A DNA stretch of 21,250 nt from JAIEPT01 sp038217425. Lineage in GTDB: Bacteria > Planctomycetota > Planctomycetia > Gemmatales > Gemmataceae. Where the stretch lies: NCBI GenBank assembly GCA_038217425.1, contig JBBQPM010000115.1, positions 1 to 21,250 of the forward strand, given 5' to 3'. How positions within the stretch are numbered: position 1 is the stretch's first letter; each line of letters begins with the position of its first letter. This document shows positions 14,107-21,250 of this stretch, one piece after another. Made by a program: the position numbers and the translations under genes. The notes under the pieces are model-generated. The model was not told the DNA's origin. It saw nothing but the letters and a program-made list of their open reading frames with translations, and ran no database searches.

Positions 14107-15810
14107 ATGGCCAAAGCGCGTGGCGACTTTACCGACGTTCTCCTCAAGAAACGCCTGCTCAGCCCCGATCAATTGCAAGAAGCCCTCAAACTCGCCCAAA
14201 CTTCCGGCGGCAAGGTCGGCGAATCCCTTCTCAAGCTCGGCTACTGCTCCCCCGAAGATATCAAGATGGCGGTGGCTGAGAGTTCCGGGCTCAAGTCGAT
14301 CGACCTCACCAACCTCACGATTCCGCCGTCCATCATCGAGATGGTCCCCGAATCGGTGGCCCGCGAACGCATCATCATCCCGCTCGAACTCGATAACGAC
14401 ATCCTCAAGATCGCCGTCCACGATCCGTCCGATGAACAAACGTTGACGAACGTCCAGTTCATCCTGGCAAGGCAGATTCAGCCGGTGTTGGCCCTCAAAG
14501 AGCAAATCGTCGACGCCATCAATCGTCACTACGGCCAGGGAGAGACGGAATCGGTCGACTCGATGTTGCAAGAGTTTACCGATACGCAGATCGACTTCAC
14601 CGAGACCGAACAAACCGCGGCCGGCGGCGTCGAAGGTGAAAGCGATTCCCCCGTCATCAAGCTCGTCAACCTCATCCTGCAAGAAGCCGTCACCATGCGC
14701 GCTTCCGACATCCACGTCGAACCGTTCGGCGACCGCATCCGCATCCGCTACCGCATCGACGGCGTCCTCGTCGAACGGGACAGTCCCCCCAAACGTCTGC
14801 TGGCGCCGCTCCTGTCGCGCATCAAGATCATGGCCAACATGGACATCTCGGAAAAACGCCGACCCCAGGACGGACGCATCAAGACCAACGTCAAAGGCAA
14901 GCACTACGATCTCCGCGTCTCCGCGCTGCCGACCAATCATGGCCAATCGATGGTCATGCGTATATTAGACCGCGGCAACATCTCCGTCGGCATCCGCGAT
15001 CTGGGATTCAGCGAGGAGGACTTCAAGCGCTTCCAGCAGATCATCAAGAAGCCCAACGGCATCTTCCTGGTCACCGGCCCCACCGGTTCGGGCAAGACGA
15101 CCACGCTCTACTCGGCACTCAACGAGTTGAATCGACCTGATCGGAAGATCATCACCGCGGAGGATCCGGTCGAGTACTATTTGCCGGGGATCAACCAGTG
15201 CGAGGTGAAGCATTCGATTGGGCTGGACTTCGCGAGGATCATCCGGGCGATGTTACGACAGGCGCCGAACATCATCCTGGTGGGCGAAATCCGCGACGCA
15301 GAGACCGCGGAGATCGCCGTTCAGGCTTCTTTGACAGGACACTTGGTTTTTAGTACTCTACATACGAACGATGCGCCTAGCGCCATCACACGTTTGCAGG
15401 ATATTGGGGTGCCGCCGTTCCTGGTCGCGTCGTCAATTATTGCGATTATGGCGCAGCGTCTGGTGCGGGTTATCTGTCCGAAGTGCAAGGAAACGGACGT
15501 TCCGCCGGCCCATGAAATCAAGGCCGCGGGCATCACGGCGGAGCAAGTCAAGAAGGCGAATTTCTCCCGCGGACGGGGTTGCGCCAACTGTCATCAGTCG
15601 GGGTATCGGGGCCGAAAAGGGATTTTCGAGATGCTCAAAATGACCGGAATCATGCGCGAAATGACGTTTAACCGCGAACCCGCACAGAGTTTACGTCGCG
15701 AGGCTCGCAAAGGCGGCATGCGCACCTTGCTGGAGGACGGCATTCTCAAGGCGCTTTCGGGGATGACGACGCTGCAGGAGATCCTCGAGAGCTGCCACTC
15801 CGCGGACTAG
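14107..15810 (+). CDS. Type IV pilus / type II secretion assembly ATPase (PilB/GspE family), copy 1
   Basis: A 567-residue hexameric secretion ATPase. An N-terminal MshEN-type domain (about 1-150, with L-L-x-K-x-L-x-x-x-Q-L-x-E-AL) precedes the GspE core. SDIHVEPF and the arginine-rich RIRYRIDGVL mark the second N-domain, Walker A GPTGSGKTTT lies near 324-333, Walker B LVGEIRD near 390-396, and the His box TGHLVFSTLHTND follows. A tetracysteine zinc motif, C457-x-x-C460 and C492-x-x-C495, supports PilB/GspE over PilT. It drives assembly of pilins or pseudopilins from the cytoplasmic face of the inner membrane. The ATG is preceded by GGAG (14094-14097) 9 bases away. Codon choice changes from mostly C-ending to more mixed codons around 15180. 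A second, longer paralogue lies downstream. Confidence 0.93.
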   Translation: MAKARGDFTDVLLKKRLLSPDQLQEALKLAQTSGGKVGESLLKLGYCSPEDIKMAVAESSGLKSIDLTNLTIPPSIIEMVPESVARERIIIPLELDNDILKIAVHDPSDEQTLTNVQFILARQIQPVLALKEQIVDAINRHYGQGETESVDSMLQEFTDTQIDFTETEQTAAGGVEGESDSPVIKLVNLILQEAVTMRASDIHVEPFGDRIRIRYRIDGVLVERDSPPKRLLAPLLSRIKIMANMDISEKRRPQDGRIKTNVKGKHYDLRVSALPTNHGQSMVMRILDRGNISVGIRDLGFSEEDFKRFQQIIKKPNGIFLVTGPTGSGKTTTLYSALNELNRPDRKIITAEDPVEYYLPGINQCEVKHSIGLDFARIIRAMLRQAPNIILVGEIRDAETAEIAVQASLTGHLVFSTLHTNDAPSAITRLQDIGVPPFLVASSIIAIMAQRLVRVICPKCKETDVPPAHEIKAAGITAEQVKKANFSRGRGCANCHQSGYRGRKGIFEMLKMTGIMREMTFNREPAQSLRREARKGGMRTLLEDGILKALSGMTTLQEILESCHSAD

Positions 15811-15811
15811 C

Positions 15812-15881
15812 GATTGAATGGACGAACCGGAAGCGTGAGCGACGGCCTCATTCAATCCGTCGCGGACGCTTCCGGCTCGTC
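15812..15881. repeat. Hairpin with a loop complementary to its 5' flank
   Basis: Arms at 15821-15845 and 15857-15881 pair (GACGA, CCGGAAGCGT and GCGACGG with their complements, with one mismatch and a 2x2 internal loop). The loop-side CATTCAATC at 15849-15857 is also perfectly complementary to GATTGAATG at 15812-15820, just 5' of the first arm. It occupies the gap between the first ATPase and pilT and begins right after the stop codon. The CCGGAAGCGTGAGCGACGG core resembles repeats remembered from planctomycete genomes. The rest of the gap (15882-15924) shows only a weak GGATAATAAG before pilT. Confidence 0.7.
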
Positions 15882-15924
15882 AGTGCGGATTTGCTTTCAT
15901 CAACTTTCGCCCGGATAATAAGTT

Positions 15925-17076
15925 ATGAGCGTTCCCATCGAAAAGCTTTTGGCCACCTGCATGCAGATCAAGGCCAACGACTTACACATCACGGTCGGTT
16001 CCAAGCCGATGGTTCGCCATCAGGGACGGTTACGGCCGCTCGAAACCAAGGTGCTCGATGCCGACGATACGGTCGGCATCATGAAGAGCATCACGCCCGA
16101 CCGCTGTCAGCAGGAACTGCAGGAGAAGGGGGGCGCCGACTTCGCCATCGAGTTCCTCGACGCCCGCTTCCGCGTCGCCGTCTTCAAGCAGCGCGGCAAC
16201 CTCGGGTTGGTGCTCAGGCGTATCCCGAGCAAGTTCATGTCGTTCGAGGACATGGGCATGCCGGAAGCGATCAAACGTCTGATCATCCGTCCACGCGGCC
16301 TGGTGTTGGTGACGGGGCCGACCGGCTCTGGCAAGACCACCAGCCTGGCCAGCATGATTAACTTCATCAACACGAACTACGATCGGCACATCATCACCCT
16401 GGAAGATCCGATCGAGTACTATCACTCGCACAAGAAGTCGCTGGTCAATCAGCGCGAGATCGGCACCGATTGCCCGTCGTTCTCCGAGGGGATTCGCCGG
16501 GCGCTGCGAATGGATCCCGATATCATTCTGGTCGGCGAAATGCGCGATCTCGAGACGATCCACGCGGCGATCGAGGCGGCGGAAACCGGACACATCGTCT
16601 TCGGCACCCTGCACACCAACGGCGCCTCGGCCACGGTGAACCGCATCATCGACGTTTTTCCGCAGGAGCAGCAGGACCAGATCCGCACCCAGCTCGCTAC
16701 CGCGCTCATCGGCGTCCTGTCGCAGTGCCTGCTCCCCAAGAAGCCCGACGGCGTCATCGCGGCCTACGAGATGATGGTCTCGACGCCCGCCATCTCGAAC
16801 TTGATTCGCGAGAACAAGACGTATCGCATCGACTCGAGCATCCAGACCGGGGCGAAGGACGGCATGTTTTTGCTGGACGACAGCCTGTTTCGCATGTGGC
16901 GTGCGGGGCTGATCGAGAAGGAAGAGGGATTGCTGAAGTCGCAGCGGGCGAAGGAGTTGGCGGAGCGCATCGCCCGTATCGAGAAGGGCGAGCTCGACGA
17001 CGACGATGAGGATGATGAAGAGGAGGAAGAGGAAGAAGACGAGGAGGAAGAGGACGAAGACGAAGAAGACGAATAA
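15925..17076 (+). CDS. pilT: Twitching motility / pilus retraction ATPase PilT
   Basis: A 383-residue PilT. The N-terminus MSVPIEKLLATCMQIKAND and HITVGSKPMVRHQG is typical. Walker A GPTGSGKTTSL is near 131-141, Walker B LVGEMRD near 202-208, and the His box TGHIVFGTLHTN follows. The PilT-specific AIRNLIRE signature appears as AISNLIRE near 289-296, with Ser in place of the first Arg. There are no zinc-binding cysteine pairs, as expected for PilT. It powers pilus disassembly and retraction. The last 28 residues (about 356-383) are an almost pure Asp/Glu tail, which is not part of the normal PilT fold. The ribosome binding site is weak. Its stop is separated from the next gene by an inverted repeat (17088-17146). 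Confidence 0.94.
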   Translation: MSVPIEKLLATCMQIKANDLHITVGSKPMVRHQGRLRPLETKVLDADDTVGIMKSITPDRCQQELQEKGGADFAIEFLDARFRVAVFKQRGNLGLVLRRIPSKFMSFEDMGMPEAIKRLIIRPRGLVLVTGPTGSGKTTSLASMINFINTNYDRHIITLEDPIEYYHSHKKSLVNQREIGTDCPSFSEGIRRALRMDPDIILVGEMRDLETIHAAIEAAETGHIVFGTLHTNGASATVNRIIDVFPQEQQDQIRTQLATALIGVLSQCLLPKKPDGVIAAYEMMVSTPAISNLIRENKTYRIDSSIQTGAKDGMFLLDDSLFRMWRAGLIEKEEGLLKSQRAKELAERIARIEKGELDDDDEDDEEEEEEEDEEEEDEDEEDE

Positions 17077-17087
17077 AGGGCGGCGTG

Positions 17088-17146
17088 GTGGGGCACGTTT
17101 GTAACGTGCCGCGTGAGAATATCGGCGCGTTACAAACGCGCCCCAC
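17088..17146. repeat. GTTTGTAACG-type inverted repeat between pilT and the second ATPase
   Basis: GTGGGGCACGTTTGTAACGT plus GCC (17088-17110) and its partner (17124-17146) are inverted repeats of 23 bases with two differences, separated by 13 bases. The element lies 11 bases after the pilT stop, and its second arm abuts the GGGA ribosome binding site of the next gene. If transcribed, it would form a strong stem just upstream of that start. Confidence 0.85.
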
Positions 17147-17157
17147 GGGAATGCATG

Positions 17158-19572
17158 ATGTCGAATCCGAACGAGAACGAGCCGAAGAAGCCGACGCCGC
17201 CGCCGGGGAGCGTGCCCGCGAAGCCGACGGTTCCCGGTCAGGTTCCGCCGAAGCCGGGGGTTCCGACCGGTCAGCCACGTCCGATCGCGCCGGGCCAGGT
17301 TCCGCCCAGGCCCGCGGTTCCGGGTCAGGCGCCGGTGCGTCCGCAGGGGTCGGGGCCCGTGCCGCCGCGACCGGCGCAACCCAATCCGGGGGCGCCGCCG
17401 GCGCGTCCGGCAGGTCCGGGGCAGACGCCGGCGCGTCCGGCCGGACAGGGGCCCGCGCCGTCGCGGCCCGCGGGTCCGGGGCAGACGCCGGCCAAGCCGG
17501 TGGCGCCGCCGATGCCGCAGCCGGGCCGACAGTTGCCGCCGCGGGGGTCGGGGCCGGGGCCGAGTCCGTCGGCGATCACGCCGCCGGCGGGGATTCCGAA
17601 GATTTTGCCGCAGCAGTTAGCGGGTCGTCCGCCTCAGGCGCAGCCGCCACGTCCGGGGATCCCGGTTGGTAAACCTGCGGGCGCACCGCCTGCGCCGCCG
17701 GCTCCTGGGGTGCGTCCCCCCGTCGCGAAGGCGCCGACGCCGCCGGTTCCCGCGGCCAAGCCGCCGGCGCCGAGCGTCAAGCCCAAGGATAAGGACAAGC
17801 CGGCCGTCTCCGTCAACAAGATGAAGCCCAAGCCGGTCCGCGCCAACACCGCCAACAAGTCCGGCGGCCGACGCATCGGCCAGGTCCTCGTCGACCTCGG
17901 CTTTATCGACGAGAATCAGCTCTTCGAAGTCCTGGAAGACGCCCGTGCCGAGGGGACGCTCACCGGCCAGGCGGCGATCCAGCGCGGCCTCATCACTGAG
18001 GCGCAGCTCTACCAGGCGCTGGCCGAGCAGTTCGGCATGAAGCTGCTGGCGCTGGACGATCTCAAGCCGACGTCGGAGGCCCTCGCGCTCATCAACGATT
18101 CGATGTCCGCCGTCTACAAGGTGCTCCCCCTCTCGTTCAAGGACAACGCCCTGGTCGTCGCGGTTAAGGATCCGCTCGACTTGTCGTCGCTGGACGATCT
18201 CCGCGGCTTCACCGGCATCCAGGAAATCACCGCCTGCCTGGCGTCGCCCCGGGACGTCGAGGAGGTGCTTTCGAAGTGCTACCAGGGGAAGGAAGAGAGC
18301 TTCAACGACATCATCAAGATGCTCGAGGACGACGACGATCTCTCCGCCGGCCGGGGCCGGGAGGGGAGCATCGATATGGACAAGCTCATTGAGCAGCAAG
18401 ACTCGGCTCCCGTGCGCAAGCTGCTGAACATGGTGATGCTGGTGGCGATCAAGGACCGGGCGAGCGACATTCACTTCGAGCCGTTCGAGGAGACCTACAA
18501 CCTGCGCTACCGCGCGGACGGCGTGATGAAGGATATGGTGCCGCCGCCAAGACATTTGGCCGCCGCGATTTCGACGCGCATCAAGGTCATGTCGAATCTC
18601 GATATCGCCGAGCGCCGTCTGCCGCAGGACGGGCGCATCGAACTGAACGTGGGCGGCAACCCCGTCGACATGCGCGTCAGCATCATGCCGACGCTCTTCG
18701 GCGAAAGCTGCGTCATCCGCGTGCTCGATCGCGGCAACGTCGGCCTCGATCTCAATCGCATCGGCATGGCGCCTCAGCTCCTGGCCACGTTCCGCGAAGT
18801 CATCAAGAAGCCCAACGGCATCTTCCTCGTCACCGGGCCGACCGGTTCGGGCAAGACGACGACGCTTTATTCCGCGCTCAATGAGCTAAACGAGATCTCC
18901 GAGAAGATCATCACCACGGAAGACCCGATCGAGTACGACATGGACGGCATCATTCAGGTGCCGATCAATTCCGACATCGGCGTCACCTTCGCCGCGGCGC
19001 TGCGGGCGATCCTGCGTCAAGATCCCGACAAGATTCTCGTAGGTGAAATTCGCGATCTGGAGACGGCGCAGATCGCGGTGCAGGCCGCCCTCACGGGGCA
19101 CATGGTCTTCAGCACGCTGCACACCAACGACGCCCCGAGCACCATCACCCGCCTGCGCGACATGGGCCTGGAGACGTTCCTGATCACCGCCACGCTCGAA
19201 GGGATCCTGGCCCAGCGCCTGGTGCGCAAGATCTGCGTCGATTGCCGGACGGAGTTCGAGCCGAGCCCGGAAATGCTGCTGGAACTGGGCCTGCGTCCGG
19301 GCGACGTGGTGGGGAAGAAGTTCTATTACGGCCGCGGCTGCGAGCGCTGCAACAAGTCGGGCTACAAGGGCCGACAAGGCATCTACGAACTCATCGTGAT
19401 CAACGACGAGCTGCGCGACGCGATCTCGGCCGGGGCGTCGACCGACCAGTTGCGCGCGACGTGCCGCAAGCACGGCATGGCGACGTTGCGCGAAGCGGGA
19501 CTCGAGGCGATTTTCAACGGCAACACGACGATCGACGAGATCGTCCGCGAGACGGTGACGGAAGACGATTAA
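17158..19572 (+). CDS. PilB/GspE-family assembly ATPase with a long proline-rich N-terminus, copy 2
   Basis: An 804-residue secretion ATPase, well over the usual 550-600. Residues of about 10-205 are Pro/Gly/Ala-rich with basic residues and no predicted fold (VPPKPGVPTGQP and similar), containing a partly repeated 20-residue block (RPAGPGQTPA recurring 60 bases apart in the DNA). A basic linker follows, then the MshEN-type domain (RRIGQVLVDLGFIDENQL). The core has SDIHFEPF, RYRADGV, Walker A GPTGSGKTTT near 559-568, Walker B LVGEIRD near 626-632, and zinc cysteines C693-x-x-C696 and C728-x-x-C731. ATG 17158 is preferred because GGGA lies 7 bases upstream; the frame is open back to 17113, but that would start inside the inverted repeat. 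It is followed by pilC and a prepilin, so this copy is probably the main assembly motor of the locus. Confidence 0.92.
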   Translation: MSNPNENEPKKPTPPPGSVPAKPTVPGQVPPKPGVPTGQPRPIAPGQVPPRPAVPGQAPVRPQGSGPVPPRPAQPNPGAPPARPAGPGQTPARPAGQGPAPSRPAGPGQTPAKPVAPPMPQPGRQLPPRGSGPGPSPSAITPPAGIPKILPQQLAGRPPQAQPPRPGIPVGKPAGAPPAPPAPGVRPPVAKAPTPPVPAAKPPAPSVKPKDKDKPAVSVNKMKPKPVRANTANKSGGRRIGQVLVDLGFIDENQLFEVLEDARAEGTLTGQAAIQRGLITEAQLYQALAEQFGMKLLALDDLKPTSEALALINDSMSAVYKVLPLSFKDNALVVAVKDPLDLSSLDDLRGFTGIQEITACLASPRDVEEVLSKCYQGKEESFNDIIKMLEDDDDLSAGRGREGSIDMDKLIEQQDSAPVRKLLNMVMLVAIKDRASDIHFEPFEETYNLRYRADGVMKDMVPPPRHLAAAISTRIKVMSNLDIAERRLPQDGRIELNVGGNPVDMRVSIMPTLFGESCVIRVLDRGNVGLDLNRIGMAPQLLATFREVIKKPNGIFLVTGPTGSGKTTTLYSALNELNEISEKIITTEDPIEYDMDGIIQVPINSDIGVTFAAALRAILRQDPDKILVGEIRDLETAQIAVQAALTGHMVFSTLHTNDAPSTITRLRDMGLETFLITATLEGILAQRLVRKICVDCRTEFEPSPEMLLELGLRPGDVVGKKFYYGRGCERCNKSGYKGRQGIYELIVINDELRDAISAGASTDQLRATCRKHGMATLREAGLEAIFNGNTTIDEIVRETVTEDD

Positions 19573-19584
19573 GAAAGAAAACTA

Positions 19585-19715
19585 ACCACAGAGACACAGA
19601 GAGCACAGAGGAAGAAAAGAAGAGGAAGAGGGGAATAAGAAAAAAGGCGGAAGTCGATTTCATTGACTTGCTCTCTCTGTGTTTTCTTCCTCTGTGCTCT
19701 CTGTGTCTCTGTGGT
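19585..19715. repeat. 34-bp perfect inverted repeat of the CACAGAG family
   Basis: The first arm at 19585-19618 (beginning ACCACAGAGACACAGAGAGC) and its exact reverse complement at 19682-19715 are separated by 63 bases that contain a smaller inverted repeat, AAGTC...GACTT. The element fills the gap between the second ATPase and pilC. The 10229-10289 element shares its CCACAGAG core. It has the form of a non-coding palindromic dispersed repeat or very small mobile element. Confidence 0.9.
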
Positions 19716-19771
19716 GAATGTTTTTGTCTTGCTAGCGGCGGCGACGGTAGTTCATTCGACGGGAGCATGTC

Positions 19772-21037
19772 ATGGCGAATTTCAAGTTCGAAGCGATGGA
19801 CCAGACCGGCGGCGAAGTCAAGGACACGCTCGACGCCAAGGACGAAGAAGAGGCCCAACAAAAGATTCGGCAGATGGGCTACTTCGTCACCAAGCTGACC
19901 GATGTCAGCGCCGCCGCGACCGGTAAGAAGAAAAAGAAGAAGAAGGCCGACGAGCCCAAGGACGCCAAGAAAAAATCTTTCTCCATCGGCGGCGTCAACC
20001 ATAAACAGCTTGTCACCTTTACTCGGCAATTCTCCGTACTCCAGGACGCCGGGCTCCCGGTGCTGCGCAGCCTCAAGATTCTCGAAGGCCAGCTCAAGCC
20101 CGGCAAACTCAAGAACGCCCTCATCGACGTCGTCGAAGACGTCGAGTCGGGCAACACCCTCAGCGAATCGTTCGGCAAACACCCCAAGGTCTTCGATCGC
20201 CTATATGTGAACATGCTCCGCGCCGGCGAAGCGGGCGGCGCCCTCGAAGTCATTCTCCGCCGACTCGCCGAGTTCAAAGAAAAGTCGATGAGCCTGGCCC
20301 GCAAAATCAAAGGGGCCATGATCTATCCGATCGCCGTCATCGTCATCGCCGTGCTGATCCTGTCGCTCATCATGGTCTTCATCATCCCCAAATTCAAAGT
20401 CATCTTCGACGGCTTCCGCATCTCGCTTCCGGCCGTCACCGTCGGCCTCATCAACACGGCCGAGTGGTTCAAGAGCTACTGGTACATCATCCCCCTCATT
20501 CCGGTCGTTCTCATCTTGATCCTCAAGCTGATCCGCATGAACAAGACCGGGGCGTACATCCTCGATTACATCAAACTCAAAGTCCCCGTCATGGGGTCGA
20601 TCGTCGACAAATCGATCATCGCCCGCACCATGCGCACCCTCGGCACCCTGCTCGCTTCCGGCGTGCCAATCCTTGAGGCCCTGGGCATCGTCCGCGAGAC
20701 CGCGATGAACGTCGTCTTCGAGGACGCCTTCCAGCGCGTCATCGAATCGATCCGCGAAGGCGAAACCATCGCTCAGCCGCTGCGCGAAAGCAAACTCGTG
20801 GACGATATGGTCGTCAACATGATCGACGTCGGCGAAGAGACGGGCGATCTGGAAACGATGCTGAATAAAGTCGCGGAAGTGTACGAGGAAGAAGTTGACG
20901 TGCTGGTGGAATCGCTGATCAGTTTGCTCGAGCCGATCATGATCGTGGTCTTGGGCGTGATCGTCGGCACGATCGTGGTGGCGATGTTCATGCCGTTGGT
21001 GTCGATCATCGAGAGCTTGAGCGGCGGCGGGAAGTAA
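19772..21037 (+). CDS. pilC: Type IV pilus / type II secretion platform protein PilC/GspF
   Basis: A 421-residue inner-membrane platform protein. The N-terminus ANFKFEAMDQTGGEV and KIRQMGYFVTKL is the GspF/PilC start. A lysine-rich linker follows (about 51-68, with seven consecutive lysines at 52-58 and three at 66-68). Two T2SSF domains come next: the first has FTRQFSVLQDAGLPVLRSL and MLRAGEAGG, the second MRTLGTLLASGVPILEAL and DVGEETGDLE. Transmembrane segments lie near 182-208, 237-256 and 387-413. It anchors the assembly and retraction ATPases and extracts pilins from the membrane. GGGAG is 6 bases before the ATG. The second ATPase upstream and the prepilin downstream fit a pilus operon. 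The lysine run is longer than is usual for the family. Confidence 0.93.
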   Translation: MANFKFEAMDQTGGEVKDTLDAKDEEEAQQKIRQMGYFVTKLTDVSAAATGKKKKKKKADEPKDAKKKSFSIGGVNHKQLVTFTRQFSVLQDAGLPVLRSLKILEGQLKPGKLKNALIDVVEDVESGNTLSESFGKHPKVFDRLYVNMLRAGEAGGALEVILRRLAEFKEKSMSLARKIKGAMIYPIAVIVIAVLILSLIMVFIIPKFKVIFDGFRISLPAVTVGLINTAEWFKSYWYIIPLIPVVLILILKLIRMNKTGAYILDYIKLKVPVMGSIVDKSIIARTMRTLGTLLASGVPILEALGIVRETAMNVVFEDAFQRVIESIREGETIAQPLRESKLVDDMVVNMIDVGEETGDLETMLNKVAEVYEEEVDVLVESLISLLEPIMIVVLGVIVGTIVVAMFMPLVSIIESLSGGGK

Positions 21038-21044
21038 GCGGCCC

Positions 21045-21166
21045 GAAAGCCCAGGGATGGCTATCCCTGGGAAACCCCGCTGCGTCGATATTTTTTCCCT
21101 CGCGTCACAGGGCGATTGGATGCTGACATTGCAGGGTCCCCCAGGGATAGCCATCCCTGGGCTTTC
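21045..21166. repeat. 27-bp inverted repeat with self-complementary arms (CCCAGGGATGG type)
   Basis: Arms at 21045-21071 and 21140-21166 are perfect reverse complements, GAAAGCCCAGGGATGG... and ...CCATCCCTGGGCTTTC, with a 68-base spacer. Each arm is itself a palindrome (CCCAGGGA, six-base loop, TCCCTGGG), so the element could form one long stem or two short hairpins. It starts 7 bases after the pilC stop and ends 5 bases before the AAGGAG of the prepilin. Confidence 0.9.
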
Positions 21167-21185
21167 AATAGAAGGAGCAAGCATC

Positions 21186-21250
21186 ATGAAACGAAAAGGT
21201 TTTACGCTGGTGGAACTGCTGATCGTGATTGGCATTATCGCGCTGTTGGT
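21186..21250 (+). CDS. Type IV prepilin / pseudopilin, N-terminus only (cut by window end)
   Basis: The 21 whole codons before the window edge encode KRKGFTLVELLIVIGIIALL after the start Met, a class III prepilin signal. The short basic leader ends in Gly, PilD would cleave before the Phe of GFTLVE, the conserved Glu5 follows, and then comes the hydrophobic N-terminal helix of the subunit. AAGGAG (21172-21177) is 8 bases before the ATG. It is the probable subunit of the fibre built by the preceding ATPases and PilC. Whether it is a major pilin, a pseudopilin or one of the many large prepilin-like proteins of planctomycetes cannot be told without the rest. Confidence 0.9.
   Translation, partial: MKRKGFTLVELLIVIGIIALL

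Noticed and set aside
13921..14946. 341-codon minus-strand frame opposite the first PilB/GspE-type ATPase
   Set aside because: It lies antisense to a well-supported gene and has no family features; its Asp/Val/Gly-rich composition is that of a shadow frame.
17113..17157. Upstream start (GTG at 17113) for the second ATPase
   Set aside because: The extra codons would lie in the inverted repeat and have no ribosome binding site, whereas ATG 17158 has GGGA at good spacing.
16030..17379. 449-codon minus-strand frame opposite pilT, including a phenylalanine/leucine/valine-rich run
   Set aside because: The hydrophobic run is the complement of the acidic PilT tail; no start signal or domain supports it.
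20201..21235. 344-codon minus-strand frame opposite pilC
   Set aside because: Antisense to a gene with strong family features and crossing a palindromic repeat; its Asp/His-rich composition is a shadow pattern.

Overview
The window is GC-rich, has tightly packed genes, and carries several unrelated families of short inverted repeats between genes. Together with the gene content this suggests a member of the Planctomycetota, perhaps Pirellulales-like. That placement rests on protein style and on remembered repeat families, not on a marker gene. No rRNA, tRNA or CRISPR array was seen.

Left part (1-8371, nearly all minus strand). The first 116 bases hold the 3' end of a probable transposase on the plus strand. 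It runs into the end of a large SMC-like ATPase gene (YhaN type), which is translationally coupled (ATGA overlap) to a YhaO-type metallophosphoesterase. These two form an SbcCD-like DNA-processing pair. Next is a small broken gene (4917-5075) with its own promoter-like and terminator-like signals. It is followed by a stand-alone protease-inhibitor/propeptide-like protein placed just after a subtilisin-family serine protease. A coupled pair of transglutaminase-like protein and gamma-glutamylcyclotransferase-like protein follows.

Middle part (8561-13959, plus strand). A membrane glycosyltransferase-like protein is followed by three Rossmann-fold NAD(P)-dependent enzymes. These are two extended SDR/epimerase-like proteins, separated by a 58-bp tandem repeat array, and one classical SDR coupled to the second. 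Then comes a frameshifted DUF4258-type gene with an intact DUF2283-type partner, which resembles a decayed toxin-antitoxin-like pair.

Right part (14107-21250, plus strand). This is a type IV pilus / type II secretion cluster: PilB/GspE-type ATPase, PilT, a second PilB/GspE-type ATPase with a long proline-rich N-terminus, PilC/GspF platform protein, and the start of a prepilin cut by the window edge. PilB/GspE would drive fibre assembly, PilT retraction, PilC would couple the ATPases to the membrane, and the prepilin would be the subunit. Every gap between these genes holds a different inverted-repeat element, and three of the proteins carry unusual low-complexity segments (proline-rich, acidic, lysine-rich).
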